60,973 nucleotides of DNA from Providencia alcalifaciens DSM 30120 (GTDB lineage Bacteria > Pseudomonadota > Gammaproteobacteria > Enterobacterales > Enterobacteriaceae), in assembly GCF_000173415.1 (NCBI RefSeq), contig NZ_ABXW01000044.1, forward strand, positions 1 through 60,973, written 5' to 3'. The translations under genes were made by a program, and so were the position numbers. This document shows positions 18,702 to 26,252 of the stretch, piece by piece. Positions within the stretch are counted from its first letter, which is position 1. Each line of letters opens with the position of its first letter. The notes under the pieces were generated by a model, which was not told the DNA's origin, made no database searches, and worked only from the letters and a program-made list of their open reading frames with translations.

Positions 18702-19543
18702 TCTATATACCTGATGCTCTTATTGACCAGCTGCTCCTCGATGATATTCAGTACGGGGATTTAACCAGCCGTACTCTCGGACTTGATCATCAGCAAGGTT
18801 CCATGACATTCACCTCCAAATTAGGAGGCTGTATCAGTGGATTGGCTATCGCTCAACGCATGCTAAGTAAATTAGGCATTACCAGCGAATGTCACTGTCG
18901 TGATGGAGATATCGTGGAGCCACAAAGCTGCGTAATAAGCGCCTCAGGCTCAGTAGAGGCATTGCATCAAGGCTGGAAAGCCGTACAGAATGTGTTGGAA
19001 TGGTGTGGCGGTGTCAGTCACTACACCTACCAGATGGTTACCCTATTAAAAAAATATCAGCCCAATGGGCAACTGGCTTGCACGCGGAAAACCATTCCCA
19101 ATACGAAGCCACTCGCTCTGACGGCCATTCTTGCTGGTGGCGGGATCATCCATCGTGCAGGAAGTGCTGAAACTGTTTTACTGTTCACCAACCATCGCAA
19201 TTGCTTAGCTGATCCTCATGATTGGCAAGCTCATATTCATACACTGCGAACCGCTGCACCTGAAAAACAGATTATCGTCGAAGCCGATGACTATGACCAA
19301 GCCTTACTCGCGATTGATGCCAAAGCCGATATTGTGCAGCTTGATAAGCTACCGGCAGAACAGATACAGCAATTACAGCGCAAAGTGGTCGATACCCAAT
19401 CCCATAGCCGCTTATCCATTGCCGGAGGCGTTAACCTACAAACTATCGAGCGTTTTGCCCAAACAGGTGTCCCTTTATTAGTCACCTCAGCGCCCTACTA
19501 CGCAAACCCGAGAGATATCAAAGTACAGATATTTAAATCTTAA
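18698..19543 (+). CDS. modD: ModD, NadC-related protein of molybdenum transport loci
   Basis: A 281-residue paralogue of quinolinate phosphoribosyltransferase (NadC). It shows the ModD-type core: DDIQYGDLTSRTLG near the start, CTRKTIPNTKPLAL and AGGGIIHRAGSAETVLLFTNH near residue 145, and VEADD and IAGGVN later. ModD genes are known from molybdate (mod) operons, but the reaction is not established. The start codon overlaps the methyltransferase stop by 4 bases. This gene is the main sequence-based reason to assign the whole locus to molybdate or tungstate rather than iron. Confidence 0.85.
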   Translation: MIYIPDALIDQLLLDDIQYGDLTSRTLGLDHQQGSMTFTSKLGGCISGLAIAQRMLSKLGITSECHCRDGDIVEPQSCVISASGSVEALHQGWKAVQNVLEWCGGVSHYTYQMVTLLKKYQPNGQLACTRKTIPNTKPLALTAILAGGGIIHRAGSAETVLLFTNHRNCLADPHDWQAHIHTLRTAAPEKQIIVEADDYDQALLAIDAKADIVQLDKLPAEQIQQLQRKVVDTQSHSRLSIAGGVNLQTIERFAQTGVPLLVTSAPYYANPRDIKVQIFKS

Positions 19544-19621
19544 ACGTACTGAATAACAGATTTAAAACCTTGTCCTGCGGTTAGCCGCGGGATGCTGTTT
19601 TATGGCAAATGCGACGCCTAT

Positions 19622-19645
19622 CGCTATATATATTTATATACATCG
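19622..19645. promoter_or_regulatory. Putative ModE operator before the TonB-dependent receptor
   Basis: The left arm ATCGCTATATA (19620-19630) agrees well with the ModE half-site; the right arm is weaker (ACATCG after a 12-base spacer, 4 of 6 bases of the dyad). It lies 37 bases upstream of the receptor's ATG at 19682 and has the same arm spacing as the site at 15042. The receptor therefore seems to have its own ModE-type control. Confidence 0.55.
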
Positions 19646-19681
19646 AAATTCATCGCAATAAAAACTAACTGGAAATCAATA

Positions 19682-21718
19682 ATGAAAATAAAACAAATTA
19701 CCTATTTAATAGGAATGGCATTATTCGCAGCACACGGGCAAGCAGCAGTAAACAACACCGAAAGTGCACCTAAAAAATTGCAAACTGAAACCAGCCATGA
19801 CGTTATGTCAGTGTGGAGTACCCCACTTGCCGCAGATGCTAACGTGATCACTGAATCACAAATGAAGCAGCTTAATAAAACTAACGTCGCACAAGCACTC
19901 AGTACGCTCCCTGGTGTAGCCATTCAAAAATCCGGTAACCGTAATGAAACCCAAGTGAATGTACGCGGTTTTGACAGCCGCCAAGTCCCCGTTTTCTTCG
20001 ATGGTATTCCAACCTATGTGCCTTATGATGGTACGCTCGATCTTGGGCGCTTTATGACCAGCGAACTCGCCAGTGTAGAACTCTCTACTGGCTATACATC
20101 CCTACTGCAAGGTCCTAACTTAATGGGCGGCGCAATCAACTTAACGACCGCAACTCCGAAAAAGCCGTTTGAAGCTAACTTAAGCTTTAATCAAGGTTTT
20201 GCTCGAGGTGCAGATAATGCTCATAACGTCAGTGCTCGTCTTGGTGGTCGTAATGACTTAGGTTTTATTCAAGTTAGTGGTAGTCAATATAAGCAACGCT
20301 TTATGGGGTTACCAAGTTCTGATGATAATAACCCTTATGCCGGTACTCATGGGCGCCGTACTAACTCGGCTACTGATGATAAGCGTTTAATGCTGAAAAT
20401 GGGTTGGACACCACGCGAAGCCGATGAGTATGTCGTCACTTACATTAAACAAGATGGCGACAAAAATAGCGCGCCAAATGCCAACTCAGATAAACAACAA
20501 ATCTGGCAATGGCCAGCCTATGATAAAGAGAGCATCTACTTTAATGGCACCACACAGGTCACCGATAATATTGCACTACAAAGCCGTATTTACCACGACT
20601 CATTCAAAAATACACTGCACCAATATAAATCCGTAAAAGACTATCAAAAAGGCAATTACAACTATAGCCGCTATGATGACTACAGCAATGGTGCCGATTT
20701 ACGCGCTGACTTTACTGTACGCGAATTAGATATGCTGTCATTTGCCGCTCACTGGAAAGAAGATGTTCACCGCTCTCGTAGCAATAAAACCAATCCTTTT
20801 GACCGTTATAAAGACCAAACTTGGTCAGTTTCTACCGAATATCAATGGGTCGCTACGGATAAGCTCGATATTATCGGTGGTATTGGTTATGACTGGCGTG
20901 ATAGTGATGATGGTAAGCGCTACATCTACAACAAAAAAACAGGGGCAATGGAAGGTGTTCAGCACTATGACAATAATAACCAGCATGCCTTTAATTGGGA
21001 AATGATGGCGCGTTACCATCTCGAAAATGAAGATACCGTTCAGTTCTCCGTATCAGAACGAAGTCGTTTCCCGACACAAAAAGAACGCTACACCGAAAAC
21101 AAAATGAAGAATGACGATTCATTCCTCATTAACCCACATTTGGATGCAGAGCGCGCACTCACCTTTGATTTAACCTATAAAGGGCACTTCACTCCTGTGT
21201 GGAGCTACACGGCGAGTACCTACTATAACCACGTTTCGGATGCCATTATGGCGCACCATGTGGGCGAGAATAAAAAAGGCGGTGCACTGCTGCAAAACCG
21301 TAACAGCGGTAAAGTGAATTATGTCGGTGCAGATATAGGCACTACTGGGCAAATTACGGATTGGATGGAGGCGGGTATAAACTACAGTTACATCCATGCT
21401 GATCCTCAGCATTATAGCGTCCGCCATGTGGCTGAATTGCCAACCCATAAAGCCTTTGCATGGGTAAAATTTACACCTTATCAACCAATGAGCATCACCA
21501 TTACAGAAGAAGCTAGAAGCTGGGCATTCAACTATGTAGATAGTGAAGACAAAGTGCGCGGGTTTGCCAAAACAGATCTGCGCGTAGACTATGACTTAGG
21601 GCATGGGCTCTCAGTGAATAGCTCAATCAACAATCTGTTCGACAAATCCTATGAATATACCGATGGCTATATAGAGGAAGGTCGTAACTATTGGTTAGGA
21701 ATTGAATACAAATACTAG
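19682..21718 (+). CDS. TonB-dependent outer-membrane receptor of the Mo/W uptake locus
   Basis: A 678-residue receptor. A signal peptide (about residues 1-21, ending AAHGQA) is followed by a possible TonB box (HDVMSVWS, about 40-47). The plug domain (about 55-180) contains ALSTLPGVAIQKSGNRNETQ, VNVRGFDSRQVPVFFDGIP and GPNLMGGAINL, and a beta-barrel ends in an aromatic residue (GIEYKY). The ATG at 19682 is chosen because it begins a proper signal peptide; an upstream ATG at 19592 would add 30 non-signal residues. It presumably imports a large metal chelate across the outer membrane for the adjacent ABC system. Its ligand is not predictable from sequence. Confidence 0.9.
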   Translation: MKIKQITYLIGMALFAAHGQAAVNNTESAPKKLQTETSHDVMSVWSTPLAADANVITESQMKQLNKTNVAQALSTLPGVAIQKSGNRNETQVNVRGFDSRQVPVFFDGIPTYVPYDGTLDLGRFMTSELASVELSTGYTSLLQGPNLMGGAINLTTATPKKPFEANLSFNQGFARGADNAHNVSARLGGRNDLGFIQVSGSQYKQRFMGLPSSDDNNPYAGTHGRRTNSATDDKRLMLKMGWTPREADEYVVTYIKQDGDKNSAPNANSDKQQIWQWPAYDKESIYFNGTTQVTDNIALQSRIYHDSFKNTLHQYKSVKDYQKGNYNYSRYDDYSNGADLRADFTVRELDMLSFAAHWKEDVHRSRSNKTNPFDRYKDQTWSVSTEYQWVATDKLDIIGGIGYDWRDSDDGKRYIYNKKTGAMEGVQHYDNNNQHAFNWEMMARYHLENEDTVQFSVSERSRFPTQKERYTENKMKNDDSFLINPHLDAERALTFDLTYKGHFTPVWSYTASTYYNHVSDAIMAHHVGENKKGGALLQNRNSGKVNYVGADIGTTGQITDWMEAGINYSYIHADPQHYSVRHVAELPTHKAFAWVKFTPYQPMSITITEEARSWAFNYVDSEDKVRGFAKTDLRVDYDLGHGLSVNSSINNLFDKSYEYTDGYIEEGRNYWLGIEYKY

Positions 21719-21728
21719 TACTTAATTA

Positions 21729-21760
21729 TATAAGGCAAGAATTTACTTTCTTGCCTTATA
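21729..21760 (+). terminator. Hairpin after the TonB receptor gene
   Basis: A 13-bp perfect stem (TATAAGGCAAGAA / TTCTTGCCTTATA) with a 6-base loop begins about 10 bases after the receptor stop. The following sequence is A-rich rather than T-rich, so it may act as a weak terminator or 3'-stabilising hairpin. Confidence 0.5.
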
Positions 21761-22163
21761 ATCAAAAAAAATAAATTGTTTTATTCATTAAACTAATTTA
21801 TAAATAAAATTAAGCGAAATCACTTAGGATTATTCTTATAAATAACCCTGCCTAACTTTCTAAAAAATTTAGTTTTATCTGTCGATGTAACACAAAAAAT
21901 GAATTTATTTATAATAATAATCTAGGATTATTGTTTAATTTAGTTAATAGCTCCATCTTCATATTCAAATCAATATTTTTGCTAATTTATTGCAAAAAAG
22001 CTCATCACCGAATACTTGAAGTTATTCAAATCCCTATTTAGACTATACTCATAATTAAATTAATAAAATCTATAAATCCCCAATATAAATTTCACTTAAA
22101 TTACATTAAGCTAATAATTAATGAGTGGCTTAGCTATTGAATTATTTGAATTTCAGAGAGCTG
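21761..22163. other. AT-rich noncoding stretch upstream of the MarT-like regulator
   Basis: About 400 bases of very AT-rich DNA with no supported gene. It should contain the promoter of the regulator cassette; CAGAGAG before the ATG at 22164 is the only clear ribosome-binding signal. Such AT-rich DNA is a typical H-NS target. No convincing operator dyad was found. Confidence 0.4.
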
Positions 22164-22796
22164 ATGGTAACTATGATTGAAAAACATGATTATACAATCG
22201 ATAACAAATTTATTTTTGAGCAAAGAACAAACCGTATTTTTCTAAAAGATGATCCAGATCAACATATTGAATTATCTAAACCCGCTGCTCGTTTATTTGG
22301 TGAAATCCTTTTATTAAATCTAAAAAAAGGAATTGCAACTCGTGATGAACTTCTTACAAATGTTTGGGAAGAATATGGTCTTGTTGGCTCTAATAATAAT
22401 TTAAATACTTATATCAGTGAAATCAGAAAAAAGCTTGAGCTGGTTGGTATTGATCCAAAAACAATTGTAACAGTTCCCAAAAAAGGATTTAGAATTGATA
22501 GCCACCTTTCCAGTATTGCAATGGATAATGACAATAAGCTAATTGTATCTAATGAAATTATCACCTCTGATAATTATCAGATTACAGAAATGCTCACTAC
22601 ACCATCTAAGAAATTATTAGCCCATCAACCCGATGAAGCTATAGACATTCCTATTTCTGATAATATTCATGGAACAATGTCATTTCAAACTCCATTCAGT
22701 AATATTACTAATGATTTAAATATAAAACCTATTGATTCTTTAGAAGAGAATACTGCAAAAAACAGTCATAAAAAGAAAAAATATTATTTTTTATGA
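22164..22796 (+). CDS. MarT/ToxR-like winged-helix regulator, DNA-binding half (ends at a slippery site)
   Basis: A 210-residue protein with an OmpR/ToxR-type winged-helix domain at about residues 5-110 (HIELSKPAARLFGEILL, TRDELLTNVWEEYG, NLNTYISEIRKKLE, VPKKGFRID). A polar linker and a basic KKKK stretch follow just before the stop, the usual charge flank of a membrane helix. The helix itself lies in the next frame (22793), so this looks like a one-component membrane regulator split in two. The stop is preceded by TTTTTTA, a -1 slippery heptamer in the correct phase. The ATG at 22164 (GAGAG upstream) is preferred over TTG at 22137. It could act alone as a soluble factor or be fused by frameshifting. 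The nearby convergent fimbrial operon is a plausible target. Confidence 0.85.
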   Translation: MVTMIEKHDYTIDNKFIFEQRTNRIFLKDDPDQHIELSKPAARLFGEILLLNLKKGIATRDELLTNVWEEYGLVGSNNNLNTYISEIRKKLELVGIDPKTIVTVPKKGFRIDSHLSSIAMDNDNKLIVSNEIITSDNYQITEMLTTPSKKLLAHQPDEAIDIPISDNIHGTMSFQTPFSNITNDLNIKPIDSLEENTAKNSHKKKKYYFL

Positions 22797-22818
22797 TATT
22801 ACTACTGGTGGTAATATC
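22787..22818 (+). promoter_or_regulatory. Putative programmed -1 frameshift site (T6A heptamer plus stem-loop)
   Basis: The heptamer T TTT TTA (22787-22793) is read in the zero frame as TTT-TTA and is followed directly by the stop TGA (22794-22796). From 22795 to 22818 the RNA can form a 10-bp stem (GATATTACTA with TGGTAATATC, one T-G pair) and a CTGG loop. A -1 slip enters the frame of the downstream membrane segment exactly at its ATG. The spacer to the full stem is short (about 1 base), so its AT-rich base would have to open. The same site could support start-stop coupling (ATGA) or slipped-strand variation. Confidence 0.55.
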
Positions 22819-23131
22819 ATTATTTTACTTATTTATCAACAAGTTGACTAACAAAGAGGAAGTTAAAAATAGTTATACAACTTTCGGAATTCGAGATAGC
22901 TGTGTATTTCAATCACCTATAAAATTGAATGAACAAGCGATTAAAACTAATCTAGAGTTTATTAATAAAAAGCTAGATAAATATAATATTTCTTGTGATG
23001 AGCCCAAAAGAATTATTGTTCTATCTGACGTAAATGCATCTTATTCATTTGATAAGAATGCAGCAATAAGTATCTGCAAAGAAAAAAATAATCATTTTGA
23101 CTGTGTTTCTATTAACGATCAGAGAATTTAA
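22793..23131 (+). CDS. Membrane helix and periplasmic half of the split MarT/ToxR-like regulator
   Basis: A 112-residue reading frame starting with a membrane helix (about residues 1-16, MILLLVVISLFYLF). A periplasmic domain with four Cys (DSCVFQ, ISCDEP, SICKEK, FDCVSI) follows, the usual length for the sensor part of MarT/ToxR-like proteins. It overlaps the DNA-binding half by 4 bases (ATGA), and no Shine-Dalgarno sequence lies in the AT-only stretch upstream. Independent initiation is therefore unlikely; coupling or a -1 frameshift is favoured. If fused, the product would be about 320 residues: winged helix, linker, helix, periplasmic domain. The FidL-like gene follows its stop with no gap. 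Confidence 0.75.
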   Translation: MILLLVVISLFYLFINKLTNKEEVKNSYTTFGIRDSCVFQSPIKLNEQAIKTNLEFINKKLDKYNISCDEPKRIIVLSDVNASYSFDKNAAISICKEKNNHFDCVSINDQRI

Positions 23132-23608
23132 ATGAAAAAGTATCTTATTACTGCGGCTTTAGCAGCAGTTATTGCCCCTATCTCATATTTAACATTCGAA
23201 AAAGAAAAAGAAGATATAAAACTTTGCCATTCTGAAATAGTATGGATAAAAGAAAATAGTACTCCTGATGGTATTATTCTCAAATCTAAAATGTCTCTAC
23301 AGATTTCAGATAATCATAATGGGAGAATGAATTTTTATGGTTATATAAAAAACCAAGAAACCATTTATCGACTAGATCGTGCTGTTTATTTCTCTTATAC
23401 CCCTGTAGATAAAAAGGGTAATTATGTAGTGATAATGAACTCCTCATCTGTTACAAATTCTGATAACACCCCTAATGACGTATTTTCTAATTTTATACAA
23501 TTAGAAAAAGATAAAATAAAATATTATGTGAATGTTAATGAAATGGAAGATAATATTTATATTTTAAAAGATGAAGCTTATTCCGCTTTTACTTGCTCTG
23601 TTGAGTAA
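23132..23608 (+). CDS. FidL-like inner-membrane-anchored periplasmic protein
   Basis: A 158-residue protein with an N-terminal hydrophobic anchor (about residues 4-20, YLITAALAAVIAPISYL) and a beta-rich periplasmic domain with Cys near each end (KLCHSE, FTCSVE). It starts directly after the membrane half of the regulator. This arrangement matches Salmonella SPI-3 marT-fidL and, more loosely, ToxR-ToxS or TcpP-TcpH, where the second protein stabilises or tunes the regulator. FidL identity rests on size, topology and position rather than a clear motif. Confidence 0.65.
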   Translation: MKKYLITAALAAVIAPISYLTFEKEKEDIKLCHSEIVWIKENSTPDGIILKSKMSLQISDNHNGRMNFYGYIKNQETIYRLDRAVYFSYTPVDKKGNYVVIMNSSSVTNSDNTPNDVFSNFIQLEKDKIKYYVNVNEMEDNIYILKDEAYSAFTCSVE

Positions 23609-23684
23609 GAATAGAATTAGACAATCAAAATACCTAATGAGTATTATATTGAATAACCACTATTTCTAATAAATAAAAAATAGA

Positions 23685-23721
23685 ATAAAAAAAGCCTACC
23701 AACAATTACGTTTAAGTAGGC
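23685..23721 (-). terminator. Terminator of the fimbrial operon
   Basis: On the minus strand the stem GCCTAC/GTAGGC (16-base loop) is followed by seven T residues, about 50 bases after the adhesin stop codon. It is a plausible intrinsic terminator for the whole operon. Confidence 0.65.
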
Positions 23722-23772
23722 AAAACCGTCAACATGGGAAAATGACGAATACAAAATTCTTGTTTCTTTACA

Positions 23773-24627
23773 TCATGGAATAGTCATAACCAGAGTCAAT
23801 ACACCACTAAAATTCCCTGGTGCAACCGTACCATTTGTTTTCAACACTGATTCCACAGTTACAAGTTCATTCGTGTTTGCTCTTGCATTGATAATAGTAC
23901 CAAACCATGCTGGCTGATCGTTCAATGTCACTCGCGACATTAATTCGCCATTCGAACGTAAAGGCACATATTCCTGCAACATATTTGAAGACACTTTTAC
24001 TCGCATGTTTTGGTTGCAAACAATAGAGAAGAACCCGCGTTGAGTATTCCCATTCAGATCACCTGCATTTAACGATCCATGGTCTAATTCGAGCCGGTTA
24101 TTGGCAACATAGTTGAAATAACATTTACCTGCTGGTGGTGGTGCAATGCCACAAATTCCGCCGGGTAACATTTTTGCTGAGCTACTGGTGCGGTTTGTAT
24201 CTAAAAAGAAACCAACACACTCATCTGCGGTAATCGATCCAGAGTGACGAGTACTCCCTTTTCTAGGAAAACTCAGACCGCATTGGCTTTGCGCTGCATT
24301 AATAATCGATTCCATTGTCGGGTACGTTGCGAAATTTATGGCGCATTCCCAGTCCTTACGAGACCCCGCTCCCCCGATATTTGGGGCGGAATGTAAGTGG
24401 TTAATCGTAAAATAACAGTTTCTAGCTCCCGCGGAACCTAAAACAGCAACACATGGATTTGGCTCTGAAGAAGAACTCGCTTTCCAATAATCAAATTGGT
24501 AATAATAGGTATGGCTACTCCCTGAAGTCACAATATCTTCAACATACGAAAAATAAGTCGACCCATATCCAAGCGAGCTTATAAAAAGCAGTGGTATTAA
24601 TAATAACCTTTGAATTCGTTTTCCCAT
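23773..24627 (-). CDS. Fimbrial tip adhesin, MrpH-like with possible zinc ligands
   Basis: A 284-residue two-domain tip protein with a signal peptide (about 1-22, LLIPLLFISSLGYGS). The N-terminal receptor-binding domain (about 24-165) has paired Cys and an H-x-H element (H77, H79 in INHLHSAP) followed by H128 (RHSG). The Zn-dependent Proteus MR/P adhesin MrpH uses an HxH pair plus a later His, so the same metal site is possible here. A proline hinge (APPPAGK, about 162-168) leads to a pilin-like domain for donor-strand exchange. The ATG at 24627 is chosen over one 42 bases upstream because it starts the signal peptide and has AGAGAAC before it. This is the last gene of the operon. Confidence 0.85.
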   Translation of the reverse strand: MGKRIQRLLLIPLLFISSLGYGSTYFSYVEDIVTSGSSHTYYYQFDYWKASSSSEPNPCVAVLGSAGARNCYFTINHLHSAPNIGGAGSRKDWECAINFATYPTMESIINAAQSQCGLSFPRKGSTRHSGSITADECVGFFLDTNRTSSSAKMLPGGICGIAPPPAGKCYFNYVANNRLELDHGSLNAGDLNGNTQRGFFSIVCNQNMRVKVSSNMLQEYVPLRSNGELMSRVTLNDQPAWFGTIINARANTNELVTVESVLKTNGTVAPGNFSGVLTLVMTIP

Positions 24628-24692
24628 TTCAGTTCTCTTTATATATTTAATAAAACTCAAATAAATCAAAGCAATACACTTTTAGAATAAAA

Positions 24693-25244
24693 TTATTCGT
24701 ATTCAAATATAAATGTTGCAGTGGCGGAGATTTTACCCACCTTCACTTGCTTATTATTCACAACATCAGATGTTGCTTTAATAAATGAATTAAACTGTAA
24801 TTCATTTTTACCCGCTTTACTGATTGGCATTAGCGATGAAAATTGGTTAATTTTCATCGGAGTACCATCCGATAGCTCGATAAAAATCCCTAAGCCTGGA
24901 TTTAAATCACTGCCTGTCAACGCGAGAGAACCGGGTAACTGTAAGTTTTCAGTTCCTGAGAATTTCACTTTCATTTTTTGTGCAATCGTCAGATCACAAT
25001 CAGACAGTACTAACGTGAATTGCTCATTGGGAAATTGAAATCCAGGCTCGTAGATGTCCAAAAGTCGGATATCCCCATAGTCGACTTCAACCTTTGAATT
25101 TTCAGGTAAGACTACGCAAGGAGAATTCACTAACGTCCCTTTAATTTTCATATTATTCTGTGCAGCCTGCACAGGATACGTTCCCATCGCAACAAGGTTT
25201 CCCAGTAAGACAAATAAAATTCCAAAACGTATTTTTTTATTCAT
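24693..25244 (-). CDS. Minor fimbrial subunit (adaptor, MrpG-like)
   Basis: A 183-residue secreted pilin-family protein with a signal peptide ending VQAAQ, an N-terminal donor-strand-like segment (MKIKGTLVNSPCVVLP), a conserved Cys pair and the terminal strand ATFIFEYE. It shares its first base with the stop of the preceding subunit gene (TAATG), so translation is coupled. It lies just before the tip adhesin gene and is likely the adaptor joining adhesin to rod. Its exact order in the fibre is inferred from gene order. Confidence 0.8.
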   Translation of the reverse strand: MNKKIRFGILFVLLGNLVAMGTYPVQAAQNNMKIKGTLVNSPCVVLPENSKVEVDYGDIRLLDIYEPGFQFPNEQFTLVLSDCDLTIAQKMKVKFSGTENLQLPGSLALTGSDLNPGLGIFIELSDGTPMKINQFSSLMPISKAGKNELQFNSFIKATSDVVNNKQVKVGKISATATFIFEYE

Positions 25245-25738
25245 TATTGGTACTCCACAAGCAAGGTTCCGTTTGCAATAAAGTCACCTGTTTTGAGTTC
25301 CTTATTACCATCACGGACCAATACCGCCCAAAGTACACCAGGGTTACTTGGGTTGATTAAATATTTTTTACCTAAATCTAATGTTTGATCGCCCAGCTGA
25401 AACTTAACAGCAAGGTTAGGAATTCCTGCATTTAATCCATTGATATCAAATGTACTTTTGGCGCCATTCAACATTAAATACATGGCCCAGTTATTCTTAT
25501 TTTCTTCACATTGAATTTGGTAATTTACTTGCCTTTTTTGAGCATTACCTTGAATAGACTTAATGGAGACGTTACCAAAATCCACTTCAATATCTTTGCC
25601 GTTATCAATATGGCACGGTGGAGGGGTAACTAAATTACCTTTAATCAGAATGTCTGTTTCATTGTCTTTCGCCACTGAAGAGAAAGGGAAGATGATAAAC
25701 AGTAAAAACATCCCAATGAGCTTATAAATGTCCCGCAT
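25244..25738 (-). CDS. Minor fimbrial subunit (MrpF-like)
   Basis: A 164-residue pilin-family protein with a signal peptide (LIGMFLLFIIFPFSSVA), the typical PCHIDNGKDIEVDFGNV segment and a final strand ending LLVEYQ. The ATG at 25738 is preferred because AAGGGTG is seven bases upstream; an in-frame GTG at 25747 lies inside that signal. It is homologous to the neighbouring 163-residue subunit, which carries the near-identical PCQINNGQAIEVDFGDV, so the pair probably arose by duplication. Confidence 0.82.
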   Translation of the reverse strand: MRDIYKLIGMFLLFIIFPFSSVAKDNETDILIKGNLVTPPPCHIDNGKDIEVDFGNVSIKSIQGNAQKRQVNYQIQCEENKNNWAMYLMLNGAKSTFDINGLNAGIPNLAVKFQLGDQTLDLGKKYLINPSNPGVLWAVLVRDGNKELKTGDFIANGTLLVEYQ

Positions 25739-25749
25739 GTTTATCACCC

Positions 25750-26241
25750 TTATTGATATTCGACTTTGAGTGTTGCGTTGGCGGTAAAGGCTTTCGCTGG
25801 GAGATCTGCACCACTTTTCTTCACTAATACCGCAAATAATTTAGTGGGTGATGCAAAATTAACCGTGCGCTTACTTTTTAATGGGAAATCACTGGTATCC
25901 GCTTTAAAAAGTACTCCAAGATTATCAACACTCGTTTTAAGCGCCCGTTGGTCAAACACCGCGGGCACGCCGTCAATATACATATTCAATTTTGGCTGAA
26001 CACCGTCTTTGCAAGTAATCGTGTAGTCCATTGGCTGCTTATACACTTCACCTTCAACACGCGTAGTCATGACATCGCCAAAATCGACTTCTATGGCTTG
26101 TCCATTATTAATCTGGCAGGGCTTGGATAAGACGACACCTTTAATTTCCACATACAGGTAACCTGAGAATCCAAAGGTACCTGACGTATAAAGAGTCGAT
26201 GATATCAATAATACCTTGGCTAAATTTTTAATAGACATCAT
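25750..26241 (-). CDS. Minor fimbrial subunit (MrpE-like)
   Basis: A 163-residue pilin-family protein with a signal peptide (LLISSTLYTSGTFG), CQINNGQAIEVDFGDV and a terminal LKVEYQ strand. It follows the chaperone gene by 11 bases and precedes its paralogue at 25738. An AAGGT signal precedes two successive ATG codons (26241 and 26238), either of which could start. It is probably a minor component near the fibre tip. Confidence 0.82.
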   Translation of the reverse strand: MMSIKNLAKVLLISSTLYTSGTFGFSGYLYVEIKGVVLSKPCQINNGQAIEVDFGDVMTTRVEGEVYKQPMDYTITCKDGVQPKLNMYIDGVPAVFDQRALKTSVDNLGVLFKADTSDFPLKSKRTVNFASPTKLFAVLVKKSGADLPAKAFTANATLKVEYQ

Positions 26242-26252
26242 AGCGGCAGACC

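Noticed and set aside
15075-21718. Reading the TonB/ABC locus as a ferric siderophore system
   Set aside because: ModD and ModE-like dyads point to molybdenum or tungsten, and no clear Fur box was noticed; iron is not fully excluded.
22137-22163. TTG start for the MarT-like regulator
   Set aside because: No ribosome site precedes it, while the ATG at 22164 has GAGAG at good spacing.
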